Source: an uncultured Saprospiraceae bacterium
GTDB taxonomy: Bacteria > Bacteroidota > Bacteroidia > Chitinophagales > Saprospiraceae
Reading direction: 5' to 3'
Assembly: GCA_938028705.1 (NCBI GenBank)
Contig: CALIZI010000257.1
Span: forward strand, 1-39,740
DNA: 39,740 nt
Shown here: positions 16,047-24,004 of the stretch, piece after piece
Numbering within the stretch: position 1 is the stretch's first letter
Layout of the letters: each line of letters starts with the position of its first letter
Position numbers and translations under genes: made by a program
The notes under the pieces: generated by a model
Told to the model about the DNA's origin: nothing
Seen by the model: the letters and a program-made list of their open reading frames with translations, nothing else
Database searches by the model: none

Positions 16047-18335
16047 CTATCCCCGCCACCGCTCCGCAAAATAATCCTGCAAGATCTGATGCCGAAAACG
16101 CCACTGACCACCATCTTGCTCCAAGATACGCGCCGACGTAGCATACCTGAAGAAAGACACCCAACGCAAAGGCATCTTTTTTTCGAGGTAGAGAGCGAGG
16201 CGGAGGACGAAGTGTTTCGAAAAAGAGGTAAATAAAGGACTGATAAGTGCAATAACAATAATAACTACAATAATCAATAAAGCATCCCAACTAATTGTAC
16301 TTATATTAAAATAATTTAATGTAAAAAAAGCTACACATAGAGCTAAAGCTGATACTATGGTAAATTTAATAATTTGAAAGAGTACATCACTCCGCAAGCG
16401 ATGATAAGGGGATTCTACAGTGGAGAAAGTAGTGATAACAAATACTTTTTTAATCAAATCTCTTATCAAACCGTAAGTCAAACCTCCTGTCAAACCGAAG
16501 ACCAGACCAAATCCCAAGCCTTCGACCAAACCTCCAACTAAACCAAAGATTAAACCTCCAACCAGACCAAAGACCAAGCCTTCGACCAAACCTCCAATCA
16601 AACCAACGACTAAACCGTCAACTAAGACTTTGACTAAATAAAAAAACAAACCAACTATCAAACCTCCAACTACGCCTAGCACCAAACAGAGGAAAAATTT
16701 TCCAGCGATACCTTGTACCACACCTAAAAGCACACCGAAAAACGCACCTAAAATCAAGTTTCCTAAAATATCTTCATAAGCATTATGTTTCCAAGTAGAC
16801 AACTTAAATAAATTAGACCATTCTACTTTTCTAACTTCTGAAGGTTGAATATTGAAATTCCCCATTACACCGACCATCAAACCGAGAACTAAACCGAGAA
16901 ACAAACCCAAATCCAAACCAAGAACCAAACCAAAGAAAACACCATATATCAAAGCAAAACCCAAACCCAAGACTAAATTCATTAACAATTCACGCCTTAA
17001 ATATCTCGGTTGAAAATCAACCAACTCAAAACTAACCCAACTCTCCCTCTCCAAAACATCCGCCACCCAAGCCAACGACCCCCTCGTCCTCTCCTCCGAA
17101 AAACCATGCGGATTATCCGTAGTATCCAGTTTTTTAGCAATAAATTGTTCAATCAAATACAACTCTAAGTCAGCTTGTTCTTGCGGTAAATCATGTCGCG
17201 TGGTACGGTCATCAAATACATCTAAAGCGATATTATAATAAAAAGGTGTACACAAAATATCCTCCAATACAGGGTGTTTGGGCAGCAAATTGAGTAAGGT
17301 AGTGGCGGCGGTTTCATTATTGACTTTTTGGGTTTTAGTCAAGGCTTCTTTGAGGGTGCGCTTGATAGCTTGGGGTGTTAAGGGGTTCACCATAATAGCT
17401 GCCTTTACGGGCGCATCATCGGCAGCGGCAAACTCTTTTATCCGCGAACATATCGCCAAATACGGCGTATTGTACAGCGTCAGATATTTGCTAATGGCAT
17501 CCAAACATTGGTTGCGTAAATCGGTTTGTTTCGTGTCGTCGGCTTTGTCTTTGCCGACCTCATCCAAGCCGTCGAGCAAGGGGATAATCTGTTGCTTATC
17601 CATCGCTTCTTTGGCAAGCGAGGGCGAAAAACCATAACCGGAGACCAAAGCCGCTTGCAGCCAATCGTGCATATATTGGTTGTCGGCTTTCCATGCGGAT
17701 AAGTTGAAAATGACGGGTATTTGTTCATTTGTGTTATCGCTCAACCATGCTTTGGCGAGTTCGAGCAATTGAGTGGTTTTGCCGGCACCGGGCTTGCCGA
17801 CTATCAGCAAATGACGGTGTTTTTTGAGCGTATCCACCAAGTCACCTTGTAGTTTTTCTGAAATAATATCTTTATCAAAATGCAGATAATCCGGGCTTGT
17901 TCCTTCTTTGGTATAGGTCAATTCGAGTTCGACGGGCAGGCGATTATCTGTTTTTTGTTCTAAGCGATGTTCGTAGCGTTCCAAGAGTTTTTGACGGATA
18001 TTATCCACTTCTCCGGCTAAATCATTGGTTTCGGGTGTGCGTAGTGCGGGCTTCCGAAAGAGGTTTTTCGGTGAGCGTTTTGGGGCGTTTTGGTATTTGG
18101 CAATGTCGCTTGTGAGATTGAGTGTTTTGAGATTAATTCTGTTTCGTTGAATATCAGCATCGTCGTAGGAAACCAGTGTGCCGCGTTCTTTTTCGTTTTT
18201 TTCAAAAATAGATTGTAACAGTGTAATTTCGTCATGGAATGACTTGGGCAGTCCTTCTTGATTTTTGAGAAGGTTCAAGGCTCGGTCTGTTTTGCCTTTG
18301 ATGATGAGTGCTTCTATTTGTTGGCGGAGTTCCAT
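16047..18335 (-). CDS. NACHT NTPase with effector-associated domain and Gly-Leu membrane domain
   Basis: This 762-residue STAND-type NTPase has three parts. Residues 1-~80 (QQIEALIIKGKTDRALNLLK, RNRINLKTLNL) resemble the EAD11-type effector-associated adaptor, a domain proposed to recruit partner proteins through like-like contacts. Residues ~170-440 are a NACHT domain with Walker A GKPGAGKT (180-187) and Walker B IPLLDGLDEVG (251-261). Residues ~452-626 are strikingly regular GLxx tetrads broken by a polar loop (~492-522), followed by two more hydrophobic helices (~652-672 and ~684-704). The C-terminus RFRHQILQDYFAERW is the usual NACHT-family tail motif. Such proteins act as intracellular alarm switches in bacterial conflict systems. 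It is divergent from an antitoxin/Doc pair. Confidence 0.8.
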   Translation of the reverse strand: MELRQQIEALIIKGKTDRALNLLKNQEGLPKSFHDEITLLQSIFEKNEKERGTLVSYDDADIQRNRINLKTLNLTSDIAKYQNAPKRSPKNLFRKPALRTPETNDLAGEVDNIRQKLLERYEHRLEQKTDNRLPVELELTYTKEGTSPDYLHFDKDIISEKLQGDLVDTLKKHRHLLIVGKPGAGKTTQLLELAKAWLSDNTNEQIPVIFNLSAWKADNQYMHDWLQAALVSGYGFSPSLAKEAMDKQQIIPLLDGLDEVGKDKADDTKQTDLRNQCLDAISKYLTLYNTPYLAICSRIKEFAAADDAPVKAAIMVNPLTPQAIKRTLKEALTKTQKVNNETAATTLLNLLPKHPVLEDILCTPFYYNIALDVFDDRTTRHDLPQEQADLELYLIEQFIAKKLDTTDNPHGFSEERTRGSLAWVADVLERESWVSFELVDFQPRYLRRELLMNLVLGLGFALIYGVFFGLVLGLDLGLFLGLVLGLMVGVMGNFNIQPSEVRKVEWSNLFKLSTWKHNAYEDILGNLILGAFFGVLLGVVQGIAGKFFLCLVLGVVGGLIVGLFFYLVKVLVDGLVVGLIGGLVEGLVFGLVGGLIFGLVGGLVEGLGFGLVFGLTGGLTYGLIRDLIKKVFVITTFSTVESPYHRLRSDVLFQIIKFTIVSALALCVAFFTLNYFNISTISWDALLIIVVIIVIALISPLFTSFSKHFVLRLALYLEKKMPLRWVSFFRYATSARILEQDGGQWRFRHQILQDYFAERWRG

Positions 18336-18411
18336 CGGATGTGCTGTTTTTGTTTTGCAAGATATAAAATATTTTGCATTGTATCACAACCGAACGTTTC
18401 CCTTCAAAATA

Positions 18412-18441
18412 TTGTTATTCCCTTCGACATTGTTTATCTTG
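18412..18441 (+). promoter_or_regulatory. Promoter of antitoxin-Doc unit 1
   Basis: TTG at 18412-18414, a 20-base spacer and TATCTTG at 18435-18441 (near TAnnTTTG). The same pair with identical spacing stands at 19246-19275 before the second unit, which supports conservation for function. Confidence 0.5.
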
Positions 18442-18458
18442 TAGAAAATTTTTGACTT

Positions 18459-18656
18459 ATGACTATGTTAAATGATAAAAAAGCCTTGAAGGTAGTCTTT
18501 TTGGAACTATTAAAAGAAGATAAGGAATTTCGTCAGGCAGTAGCGAAGGAACTTAATGTGGAAAATGACGCGAAAACTAAACGCCGCGAAGAAGTCCTCC
18601 AATCCATTGATGAGGATTTTAAAAAGTATGAAAATGTCTTTAAAAAATTAGCCTGA
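18459..18656 (+). CDS. Putative antitoxin of the Doc pair, copy 1
   Basis: This 65-residue charged, helical protein sits 4 bases before the Doc gene, the usual antitoxin position. It shares with copy 2 only a general pattern and the C-terminal block: DEDFKKYENVFKKLA here, HKIFDKYDDVFKALA there. Conservation of that tail suggests it is the segment that inserts into Doc and blocks it. A classical Phd/YefM DNA-binding fold is not obvious in the N-terminus (MTMLNDKKALKVVFLELLKE). An ATG two codons in is an alternative start. Role inferred from position. Confidence 0.65.
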   Translation: MTMLNDKKALKVVFLELLKEDKEFRQAVAKELNVENDAKTKRREEVLQSIDEDFKKYENVFKKLA

Positions 18657-18660
18657 CAAG

Positions 18661-19110
18661 ATGAAATACCTAGCCAAAGATGACATCATAATCATCAATG
18701 AAAGAACCGTGCAGTTGCATGGCGGTAATTTTGTTCCGCCATTTAATTTGCTGAACGAAAACCCTTTGGATTACCTGATTGAAGCGGTGGAAGCCGAGAT
18801 GTTTGGTGCGCCTTTGTATCCTGAAATTCACGATAAGGCAGCCGTTTATATGTTCAATATCATCACGAATCATATCTTTCAAGATGGTAATAAAAGAACA
18901 GGTTTGGAAGCCGCTATTTTCTTTTTGAAGGAGAACGGATATTACCTTGCTGATGAATTGAAACAGGTAAAAGCGGAAGAAAAATTAATTCCTGAAAATG
19001 GCGATAATACCGATGACATTCTCTTCAACTTCACCATAGAAGTTGCCTCTAGCAAACTGACTTTGGAGGAATGTCAGGCATGGTTTAAGGAAAATATTGT
19101 CCACCGATAA
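18661..19110 (+). CDS. doc: Doc/Fic-family toxin, copy 1
   Basis: The 149-residue protein is a Doc-type Fic fold. The signature HIFQDGNKRTG at residues 71-81 supplies the catalytic H71 and the anion-binding loop, and the upstream N-terminal MKYLAKDDIIIINERTVQLH and EAVEAEMFGAPLYPEIHDKA segments match death-on-curing proteins. The lysine in NKR is the Doc variant of the Fic motif. Doc of phage P1 phosphorylates EF-Tu and stops translation, and a similar activity is likely but not shown. It follows its presumed antitoxin by 4 bases. Being divergent from the NACHT gene and duplicated with it suggests a shared role. Confidence 0.9.
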   Translation: MKYLAKDDIIIINERTVQLHGGNFVPPFNLLNENPLDYLIEAVEAEMFGAPLYPEIHDKAAVYMFNIITNHIFQDGNKRTGLEAAIFFLKENGYYLADELKQVKAEEKLIPENGDNTDDILFNFTIEVASSKLTLEECQAWFKENIVHR

Positions 19111-19114
19111 CAGA

Positions 19115-19213
19115 CTACTTGCTGCCTTTCTCTACATCCTTTCCATACCGCTCCGCAAAATAATCCTGTAATACCTGATGCCGAAAACCACTAATCAGCA
19201 TCTTCCCTCAAGA
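19115..19213 (-). pseudogene. 3'-end remnant of a second NACHT gene
   Basis: Read on the minus strand, this encodes ISGFRHQVLQDYFAERYGKD and a few more residues to a TAG at 19115-19117. It parallels the C-terminus RFRHQILQDYFAERW of the intact NACHT protein. Bases 19148-19168 are identical to 16059-16079. The rest of the gene (roughly 2.2 kb) is gone, so the N-terminal end that should face the second promoter at 19226 has been deleted. Confidence 0.85.
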
Positions 19214-19292
19214 ATATGCTCAACGGAACGTTTCCCACCCAAATATTGTTATTCCCTCTGACATTGTTTATCTTGTAGAAAATTTTTGGATT

Positions 19293-19505
19293 ATGACTAT
19301 GCAAAATACAGACAGGGAGGTTTTAAAATCTGTCATTAAGGAAATGCTTGCCGAAGATAATAGTATTGTGAAGGATGCTATCAAGGAAATTATTGCGGAA
19401 GAAAAATCACTTCAAAGTGAAGATGCGAAGCGTGAAGAGGAGTTGACCACAACTATTCATAAAATCTTTGACAAATATGACGATGTATTCAAAGCCTTAG
19501 CCTAA
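19293..19505 (+). CDS. Putative antitoxin of the Doc pair, copy 2
   Basis: The 70-residue acidic helical protein sits 6 bases before the second Doc gene. Its N-terminus (MQNTDREVLKSVIKEMLAED) has diverged strongly from copy 1, while the C-terminal F-x-K-Y-x-x-V-F-K-x-L-A pattern is kept. That is what one expects if the tail must fit a conserved toxin groove while the rest drifts toward pair-specific recognition or independent regulation. The identical ATGACTATG start context in both copies supports this start. Confidence 0.65.
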   Translation: MTMQNTDREVLKSVIKEMLAEDNSIVKDAIKEIIAEEKSLQSEDAKREEELTTTIHKIFDKYDDVFKALA

Positions 19506-19511
19506 ATTCTA

Positions 19512-19955
19512 ATGAAATATTTAACGAAAAACGACATCATTCTCATCAATCGTGAGACAGTGAAAAGACATGGTGGTAATTTCGTTCCGCCTGCCAACAT
19601 CTTGAACGAAAATCCTTTGGATTATGTCATCGAAGCGGTGGAGGCTGAAATGTTTGGTGCGCCGTTATATCTTGAAGTTTATGATAAAACTGCGGTGTAT
19701 ATGTTCAATATTATCACCAACCACGTTTTCCAAGACGGGAACAAACGAACCGGACTTGCCGCAGCTTTGTATTTCTTGGAACTTAATGATATTCCATTTA
19801 GAGAGCCATGTATTCAAGTTGAGGTTGACGGTAGAACCATACCTGAAACCAATGAAAATATCCTATTTGATTTTACCATAGAAGTCGCCTCCGGCAAATT
19901 GACTTTAGAGGAATGTCAGGCATGGTTTAAGGAAAATATTACATTGAAGATATAG
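19512..19955 (+). CDS. doc: Doc/Fic-family toxin, copy 2
   Basis: This 147-residue Doc paralogue of the gene at 18661 keeps the full catalytic motif HVFQDGNKRTG at 71-81 and the conserved GGNFVPPxNxLNENPLDY block. The copies differ mainly at residues 90-125, where this one reads LELNDIPFREPCIQVEVDGR. Both look intact, so the cell would carry two active Doc toxins, each behind its own antitoxin. Cross-neutralisation cannot be judged from sequence. It ends 42 bases before the convergent DUF2723 gene. Confidence 0.9.
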   Translation: MKYLTKNDIILINRETVKRHGGNFVPPANILNENPLDYVIEAVEAEMFGAPLYLEVYDKTAVYMFNIITNHVFQDGNKRTGLAAALYFLELNDIPFREPCIQVEVDGRTIPETNENILFDFTIEVASGKLTLEECQAWFKENITLKI

Positions 19956-19996
19956 TTGACAGACCATCTTAAAATTGCCTGTCAACTATATAATGC

Positions 19997-22900
19997 TTAA
20001 TCTTTCAAACTACCGGGTGTACTATAATCTCTAAATAAATCCAATACTTCATCTTTAATATCACTATATCCCGGATTCGTTTTGACCATTTCTTCCAGTT
20101 CGCGCATCATCCCGACCCATTGTTGGAACTCGCTACCGAATGAACCTTGTAAAGTAGCATCATCCAAGCTATCCAAAAACTCCATCTGGTCGGCGGTTTC
20201 GCGTGCGAGGGTGAGTACGTGTGCTTTTCCGTCGGCTTCTGCATCGGCATCAGCATAAAGGCGTATCATATACATCGCATTATGGTCATACGGAAAATTT
20301 TTGTGTGGAAATACTTCAAAGTATTTATTGAGGACATTTTTCGCACGTTGTTTGTCGCCTTTATTGAGGAGAGTACGTGCAAGGCGCAACATCGCAAAAC
20401 GATTGCTCGCTACACTCGGCATATAACTTTCATTGACATACAATTCTTCTTTATCAAAATTGCCCCAACGAAATTTATTCATCACATTATCATACATCCT
20501 TTCGGAATCTACCCGTCCTTGTCCTATCGGCATCGTCTGAAATTCGCGGTCACCTTGTGATTTTACGGGTACGATACGCAAAGCCAAACCTTCCAGTTGG
20601 AGGTAATCAGACAAGCCCAATAATTTTTCAGGACGACAAGTCACTGCATAGTATATCGGACGCTCCCAGTTGTTGCTTGCAACAATGTCCATCATAGCGA
20701 TTTCGTCTTTTATCAATCTTTCTTTATTGGCAGGAAAACGTATTGGCACTTCCGAGACAATGGAATCACCGGGATTGGCAGTGCCATTGCTCAATACCTT
20801 AGCTCTGTCAACAGGAATGACAATATTGCTCGTAGGAATATAGGTCGGAGATTCTGCCGGCAATTGCGGATGATCTTTACTCACAAATTCCATGACCTCT
20901 TGAATGGTCATTTTTTTATTGCTGGCTATCTGCCTTGGGTTGTTCATAATAACATTCCGCTTATTGCCCCGATAAGCTGCCGGAGGCATGGTCATTTTGA
21001 TTGGCGGAGAGTCGTTGGTTTTGCGCCGGAGTTGGTCAATGTACCAGTCAACTGCCAACAGACTCAGGTTGACGACCCGCACATCGGTACGAATATTCTC
21101 TACCTCTTGGGCATACCAAAGCGGATAGGTGTCATTGTCGCCATGCGTAAATACAATGGCGTTTTTGTCGCAGGATTCTAAGAAATTGGAGGCATAATCA
21201 CGCGCTCCGGTGTGTTTGGCGCGGCTATGGTCATCCCAGTTTTGGAAGCCCATTATCAACGGTGCAGTGACGACCAGTGCAGCACCTGCTATGGCAGCCA
21301 CATTGCCCGCCATATATCGTTTGAACAGGTCAAAGAGTGCCATTACTGCCATGCCTATCCATATACAATAGGTAAACATAGAACCTGCCAATACATAGTC
21401 GCGCTCCCGCGGCTCGTTGGGTGGTTGATTGGAATAAAAAATAATGGCAATACCCGTCATTATAAATAAAAGTAAAACAGCAAAGCCATCCCATTTACGG
21501 GTATTAAAATGATAAAACAGACCTAATAATCCGAATATAAAAGGCAGGAAGAAATAGGTATTTCTGGATTGGTCATTCTTCATTGTTTCGGGCAGATTAC
21601 TTTGGTCATAAAGCCGATTGCTATCAATAAAAGAAACGCCACTTAGCCAATTACCCGTTTTGGGATCCCAATTATAATAACCTTGTTGCCCGTTTTGTCT
21701 GCCTACAAAATTCCACATAAAATATCGCCCATACATCCAACCTATCTGATAGCGAAGCAGAAAACTTATATTATTCACAAAGGTGGGTTTTTTCCGCGAA
21801 TCAGGTCTGTCACCCATCCACTGGCGGTGTTCTCTTTTGCGGTCATAATGCCCGATGCGGGGCAGGAGCATCATATCATTAGGGTTATATACATATTCCA
21901 ATTTTCTGTCAATGACTGCGTATTTATCTCCGGCTCTGCCTATTTTATCTTCCTGTTCCGTACCTATCGGGTCGGCATTAAAGTGTGGTCCGTAGAGTAA
22001 AGGACGGTCACCATATTGCTCCCTGTTGAGGTACGACATCAGCGAGTAAGCATTGGACGGATTGTTCATATTGATAGGGGTATTGGCATTGGCACGAATT
22101 AGAATGAGAGCATAGGTCGAAAATCCGACCATCAGCATAGAAAATCCAATGAGTATTTTTTGTAATTGGTGATTATCAATTTTTTGTTTTAATAAAAATA
22201 CACCTGCTATACCCGCCAAAACGAATAATATACCACCTGCCTTACCAAAGGCAGGTGCAGCCAATAATGCTAGTGCTAAAATAGGAATCCCTACGGGTGT
22301 TTGCCCTTTTTTGGAAAGTAGCCATAAGCCCAAACCCAAAAGAACAAGCATCAGAAAACAGAAAAACATCAAGCCGCTATTGAAGGGCATGCCAAGGTTA
22401 TTGACAAAGAAATAATCAAAATTGCTACCCAATAACATTGTGCTGCTCATAATCGCTTTTTGTACCACTAAAGCAAAAATAAATACACCGGACAGCATAG
22501 CGATACCCATGCCTGTGAAGGTAGGCACTTCAGTTTTTTTGTAATAATATAGGAGTGCCATAGCGGGCAATGTCAGCAAACTCAGCAAGTGAACGCCCAA
22601 GGACAGCCCAACCATAAATATAGCAAAGACCAACCAACGGTCAGCCTCGCGGGTATCGGGCAAGTGATACCATTTGACGACTGCCCAAACCACCAATGCC
22701 GTAAAGAAACTCGCCATAGCATAGACCTCGCCTTCTACGGCAGAGAACCAAACCGAAGTGGCAAAAGTAGTAGCAAGCCCTGCCACAAAACCACTGGCAA
22801 GTATGGCAGTCATTTCGCCTTGCGTCATTTCGTCGGAGCGACCAACGATGGTGAGTTTGGAAAAAATCATGGTAATCCAACATACAAACATCGCTACAAA

Positions 22901-23170
22901 TGCCGTACAAATACCCGACATGACATTGACCGAGTAGGCAATCATCGCGGGGTCGTCAGAGAGTATCTGTGCAATGGTGGTGAAGATATGCCCGACCATC
23001 ATAAAAAAGGGTGCGCCCGGCGGGTGTACCACTTCGAGTTTATATGCCCCGGTGATAAACTCGCCACAATCCCAAAGGCTTCCGGTGGGTTCGGCAGTAG
23101 AGATATAGACGATGGCTGCAATGGTAAAAACCACCCAACCAACTATGGTACTTAGTTTATTGAAATTCAT
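19997..23170 (-). CDS. DUF2723 polytopic membrane protein (TMEM260/PMT-like)
   Basis: The 1057-residue protein has the DUF2723 N-terminal domain with about a dozen transmembrane helices in residues 1-~660, including the conserved luminal-type motif PTGSLWDCGEFITGAYKLEV followed by VHPPGAP (~28-54), where the acidic residues correspond to the catalytic region of GT-C/protein O-mannosyltransferases. The eukaryotic relative TMEM260 is an O-mannosyltransferase. Glycosyl transfer by the bacterial protein is inferred. The C-terminal ~390 residues are soluble, starting with FTHGDNDTYPLWYAQEVENI and ending in TPR-like helices. It is a typical long single-gene locus in Bacteroidota. Length and start agree with the family. 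Confidence 0.85.
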   Translation of the reverse strand: MNFNKLSTIVGWVVFTIAAIVYISTAEPTGSLWDCGEFITGAYKLEVVHPPGAPFFMMVGHIFTTIAQILSDDPAMIAYSVNVMSGICTAFVAMFVCWITMIFSKLTIVGRSDEMTQGEMTAILASGFVAGLATTFATSVWFSAVEGEVYAMASFFTALVVWAVVKWYHLPDTREADRWLVFAIFMVGLSLGVHLLSLLTLPAMALLYYYKKTEVPTFTGMGIAMLSGVFIFALVVQKAIMSSTMLLGSNFDYFFVNNLGMPFNSGLMFFCFLMLVLLGLGLWLLSKKGQTPVGIPILALALLAAPAFGKAGGILFVLAGIAGVFLLKQKIDNHQLQKILIGFSMLMVGFSTYALILIRANANTPINMNNPSNAYSLMSYLNREQYGDRPLLYGPHFNADPIGTEQEDKIGRAGDKYAVIDRKLEYVYNPNDMMLLPRIGHYDRKREHRQWMGDRPDSRKKPTFVNNISFLLRYQIGWMYGRYFMWNFVGRQNGQQGYYNWDPKTGNWLSGVSFIDSNRLYDQSNLPETMKNDQSRNTYFFLPFIFGLLGLFYHFNTRKWDGFAVLLLFIMTGIAIIFYSNQPPNEPRERDYVLAGSMFTYCIWIGMAVMALFDLFKRYMAGNVAAIAGAALVVTAPLIMGFQNWDDHSRAKHTGARDYASNFLESCDKNAIVFTHGDNDTYPLWYAQEVENIRTDVRVVNLSLLAVDWYIDQLRRKTNDSPPIKMTMPPAAYRGNKRNVIMNNPRQIASNKKMTIQEVMEFVSKDHPQLPAESPTYIPTSNIVIPVDRAKVLSNGTANPGDSIVSEVPIRFPANKERLIKDEIAMMDIVASNNWERPIYYAVTCRPEKLLGLSDYLQLEGLALRIVPVKSQGDREFQTMPIGQGRVDSERMYDNVMNKFRWGNFDKEELYVNESYMPSVASNRFAMLRLARTLLNKGDKQRAKNVLNKYFEVFPHKNFPYDHNAMYMIRLYADADAEADGKAHVLTLARETADQMEFLDSLDDATLQGSFGSEFQQWVGMMRELEEMVKTNPGYSDIKDEVLDLFRDYSTPGSLKD

Positions 23171-23445
23171 ATATTTTTATTGTCGGATTGTCTCATGGTT
23201 CAAGGCTTATCAAATATGAACGGTGAAGGCAATCGTGTGATGTTCTTTATTTTTAAAATGCCGCACAAAAATACTAAAATGTCAACACATTAAAGAGTGA
23301 GTGTTGTGATTCGTTTTACAAGTCATTAAAAACAATATTTTGTTACTTGGGTTATTATGAGCTATAACGAGACTTTAAGAAATGGAATTGCCGAAAAGTG
23401 ATACTTTTTTGGGAGCAGCCGCAATTTTTATTTTTGAAATAAATT

Positions 23446-23599
23446 GATGTAAAATGTAGAAATTGTATCATGTAAAATGAGTGTATTTTCTTTTTATTTA
23501 ATTAATTTTCAAATTATTAGAAATAATAAATTTAAAAATATTTTTCTTGTATCTTGAAAGCCATTTTACATTTTACATTGAATATTTTACATTTTACAG
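23446..23599. repeat. Gap 23171-23677: inverted repeat of TGTAAAATGTA boxes
   Basis: No gene is visible in this 507-base gap upstream of tRNA-Gln. GATGTAAAATGTAG (23446-23459) and ATGTAAAATGAG face CATTTTACATTTTACATTG (23562-23580) and ATTTTACATTTTACAG (23583-23598). The same TGTAAAATGTA boxes form the outer arms of the element at 35227-35455. Confidence 0.65.
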
Positions 23600-23677
23600 T
23601 TCAAAAAATGTTTTCAAGACTTTCATCCTAATGATTTTTGTCGTAAATTTGCATCGCAATGTCGTAAAAGACATTAT

Positions 23678-23748
23678 TGTCCCATGGTGTAATGGTAGCA
23701 CTCCGGTTTTTGGTACCGTCAGTCTTGGTTCGAATCCAGGTGGGATAA
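23678..23748 (+). tRNA. tRNA-Gln (anticodon TTG)
   Basis: A full cloverleaf can be folded: acceptor TGTCCCA / TGGGATA, D-arm GTG-CAC with TAATGGTAG loop, anticodon stem CCGGT / ACCGT with loop TTTTGGT (anticodon TTG, reads CAA), and T-arm CTTGG-TTCGAAT-CCAGG. The first anticodon-stem pair is a C-T mismatch. CCA is not encoded. A hairpin terminator follows directly. Confidence 0.93.
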
Positions 23749-23751
23749 CTT

Positions 23752-23789
23752 AAAGTCTTGTAGATTAAAAATCTGCAAGGCTTTTTTTG
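23752..23789 (+). terminator. Terminator after tRNA-Gln
   Basis: The stem AAAGTCTTGTAGAT / ATCTGCAAGGCTTT encloses a short A-rich loop and is followed by a run of Ts. Confidence 0.9.
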
Positions 23790-23797
23790 TTTAAACT

Positions 23798-24004
23798 TTG
23801 GAAAACTTGGTCATTCATGCCGAAAATCTCTATTTTGGAGATTTGGATTTGGAAATGGAAGGTTTGTATTTCAATATCGAAAATGAATTGGACTTGCTAT
23901 TGGAAAATCTTGAAAAGGTAGGAATTACCGACAGGTCGCAAATGGATATGAAGTTGAAAACGCTGATTATGAGAGCTACATTTATTTTGATAAATTATGA
24001 ATGA
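23798..24004 (+). CDS. Small acidic helical protein upstream of an XRE regulator
   Basis: This 68-residue protein (68 with the TTG start at 23798, about 49 from the ATG at 23855) is unrecognised. It is acidic and leucine-rich (EGLYFNIENELDLLLENLEK) with a helical C-terminus. An in-frame stop lies just before the TTG, and the tRNA terminator ends 9 bases upstream, so the start is uncertain. It overlaps the downstream regulator gene by 8 bases, which supports its being translated. A regulator-partner pair, antitoxin-like, is one possibility. Confidence 0.5.
   Translation: MENLVIHAENLYFGDLDLEMEGLYFNIENELDLLLENLEKVGITDRSQMDMKLKTLIMRATFILINYE

Larger units (their letters stand above)
18392..19110 (+). 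repeat. Tandem duplication, unit 1 (promoter-antitoxin-Doc)
   Basis: From GAACGTTTCCC at 18392 through the Doc 3' end, this stretch is repeated at 19226-19955. The promoter block and the 30 bases near the Doc 3' ends (19070-19099 and 19912-19941) are nearly or fully identical, while the antitoxin bodies have diverged widely. Confidence 0.85.
19226..19955 (+). repeat. Tandem duplication, unit 2 (promoter-antitoxin-Doc)
   Basis: This is the second copy of the unit at 18392-19110, starting with the same GAACGTTTCCC block. The promoter elements are preserved at 19246-19248 (TTG) and 19269-19275 (TATCTTG). Confidence 0.85.

Noticed and set aside
22589-23155. 188-codon open frame on the plus strand
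   Set aside because: It is antisense to the N-terminal membrane region of the DUF2723 gene. The His/Arg/Gly-rich translation is characteristic of antisense to hydrophobic helices.
23547-23753. Short plus-strand frame running through the tRNA
   Set aside because: It overlaps an inverted repeat and most of tRNA-Gln, and its translation is just the tRNA sequence read as protein.
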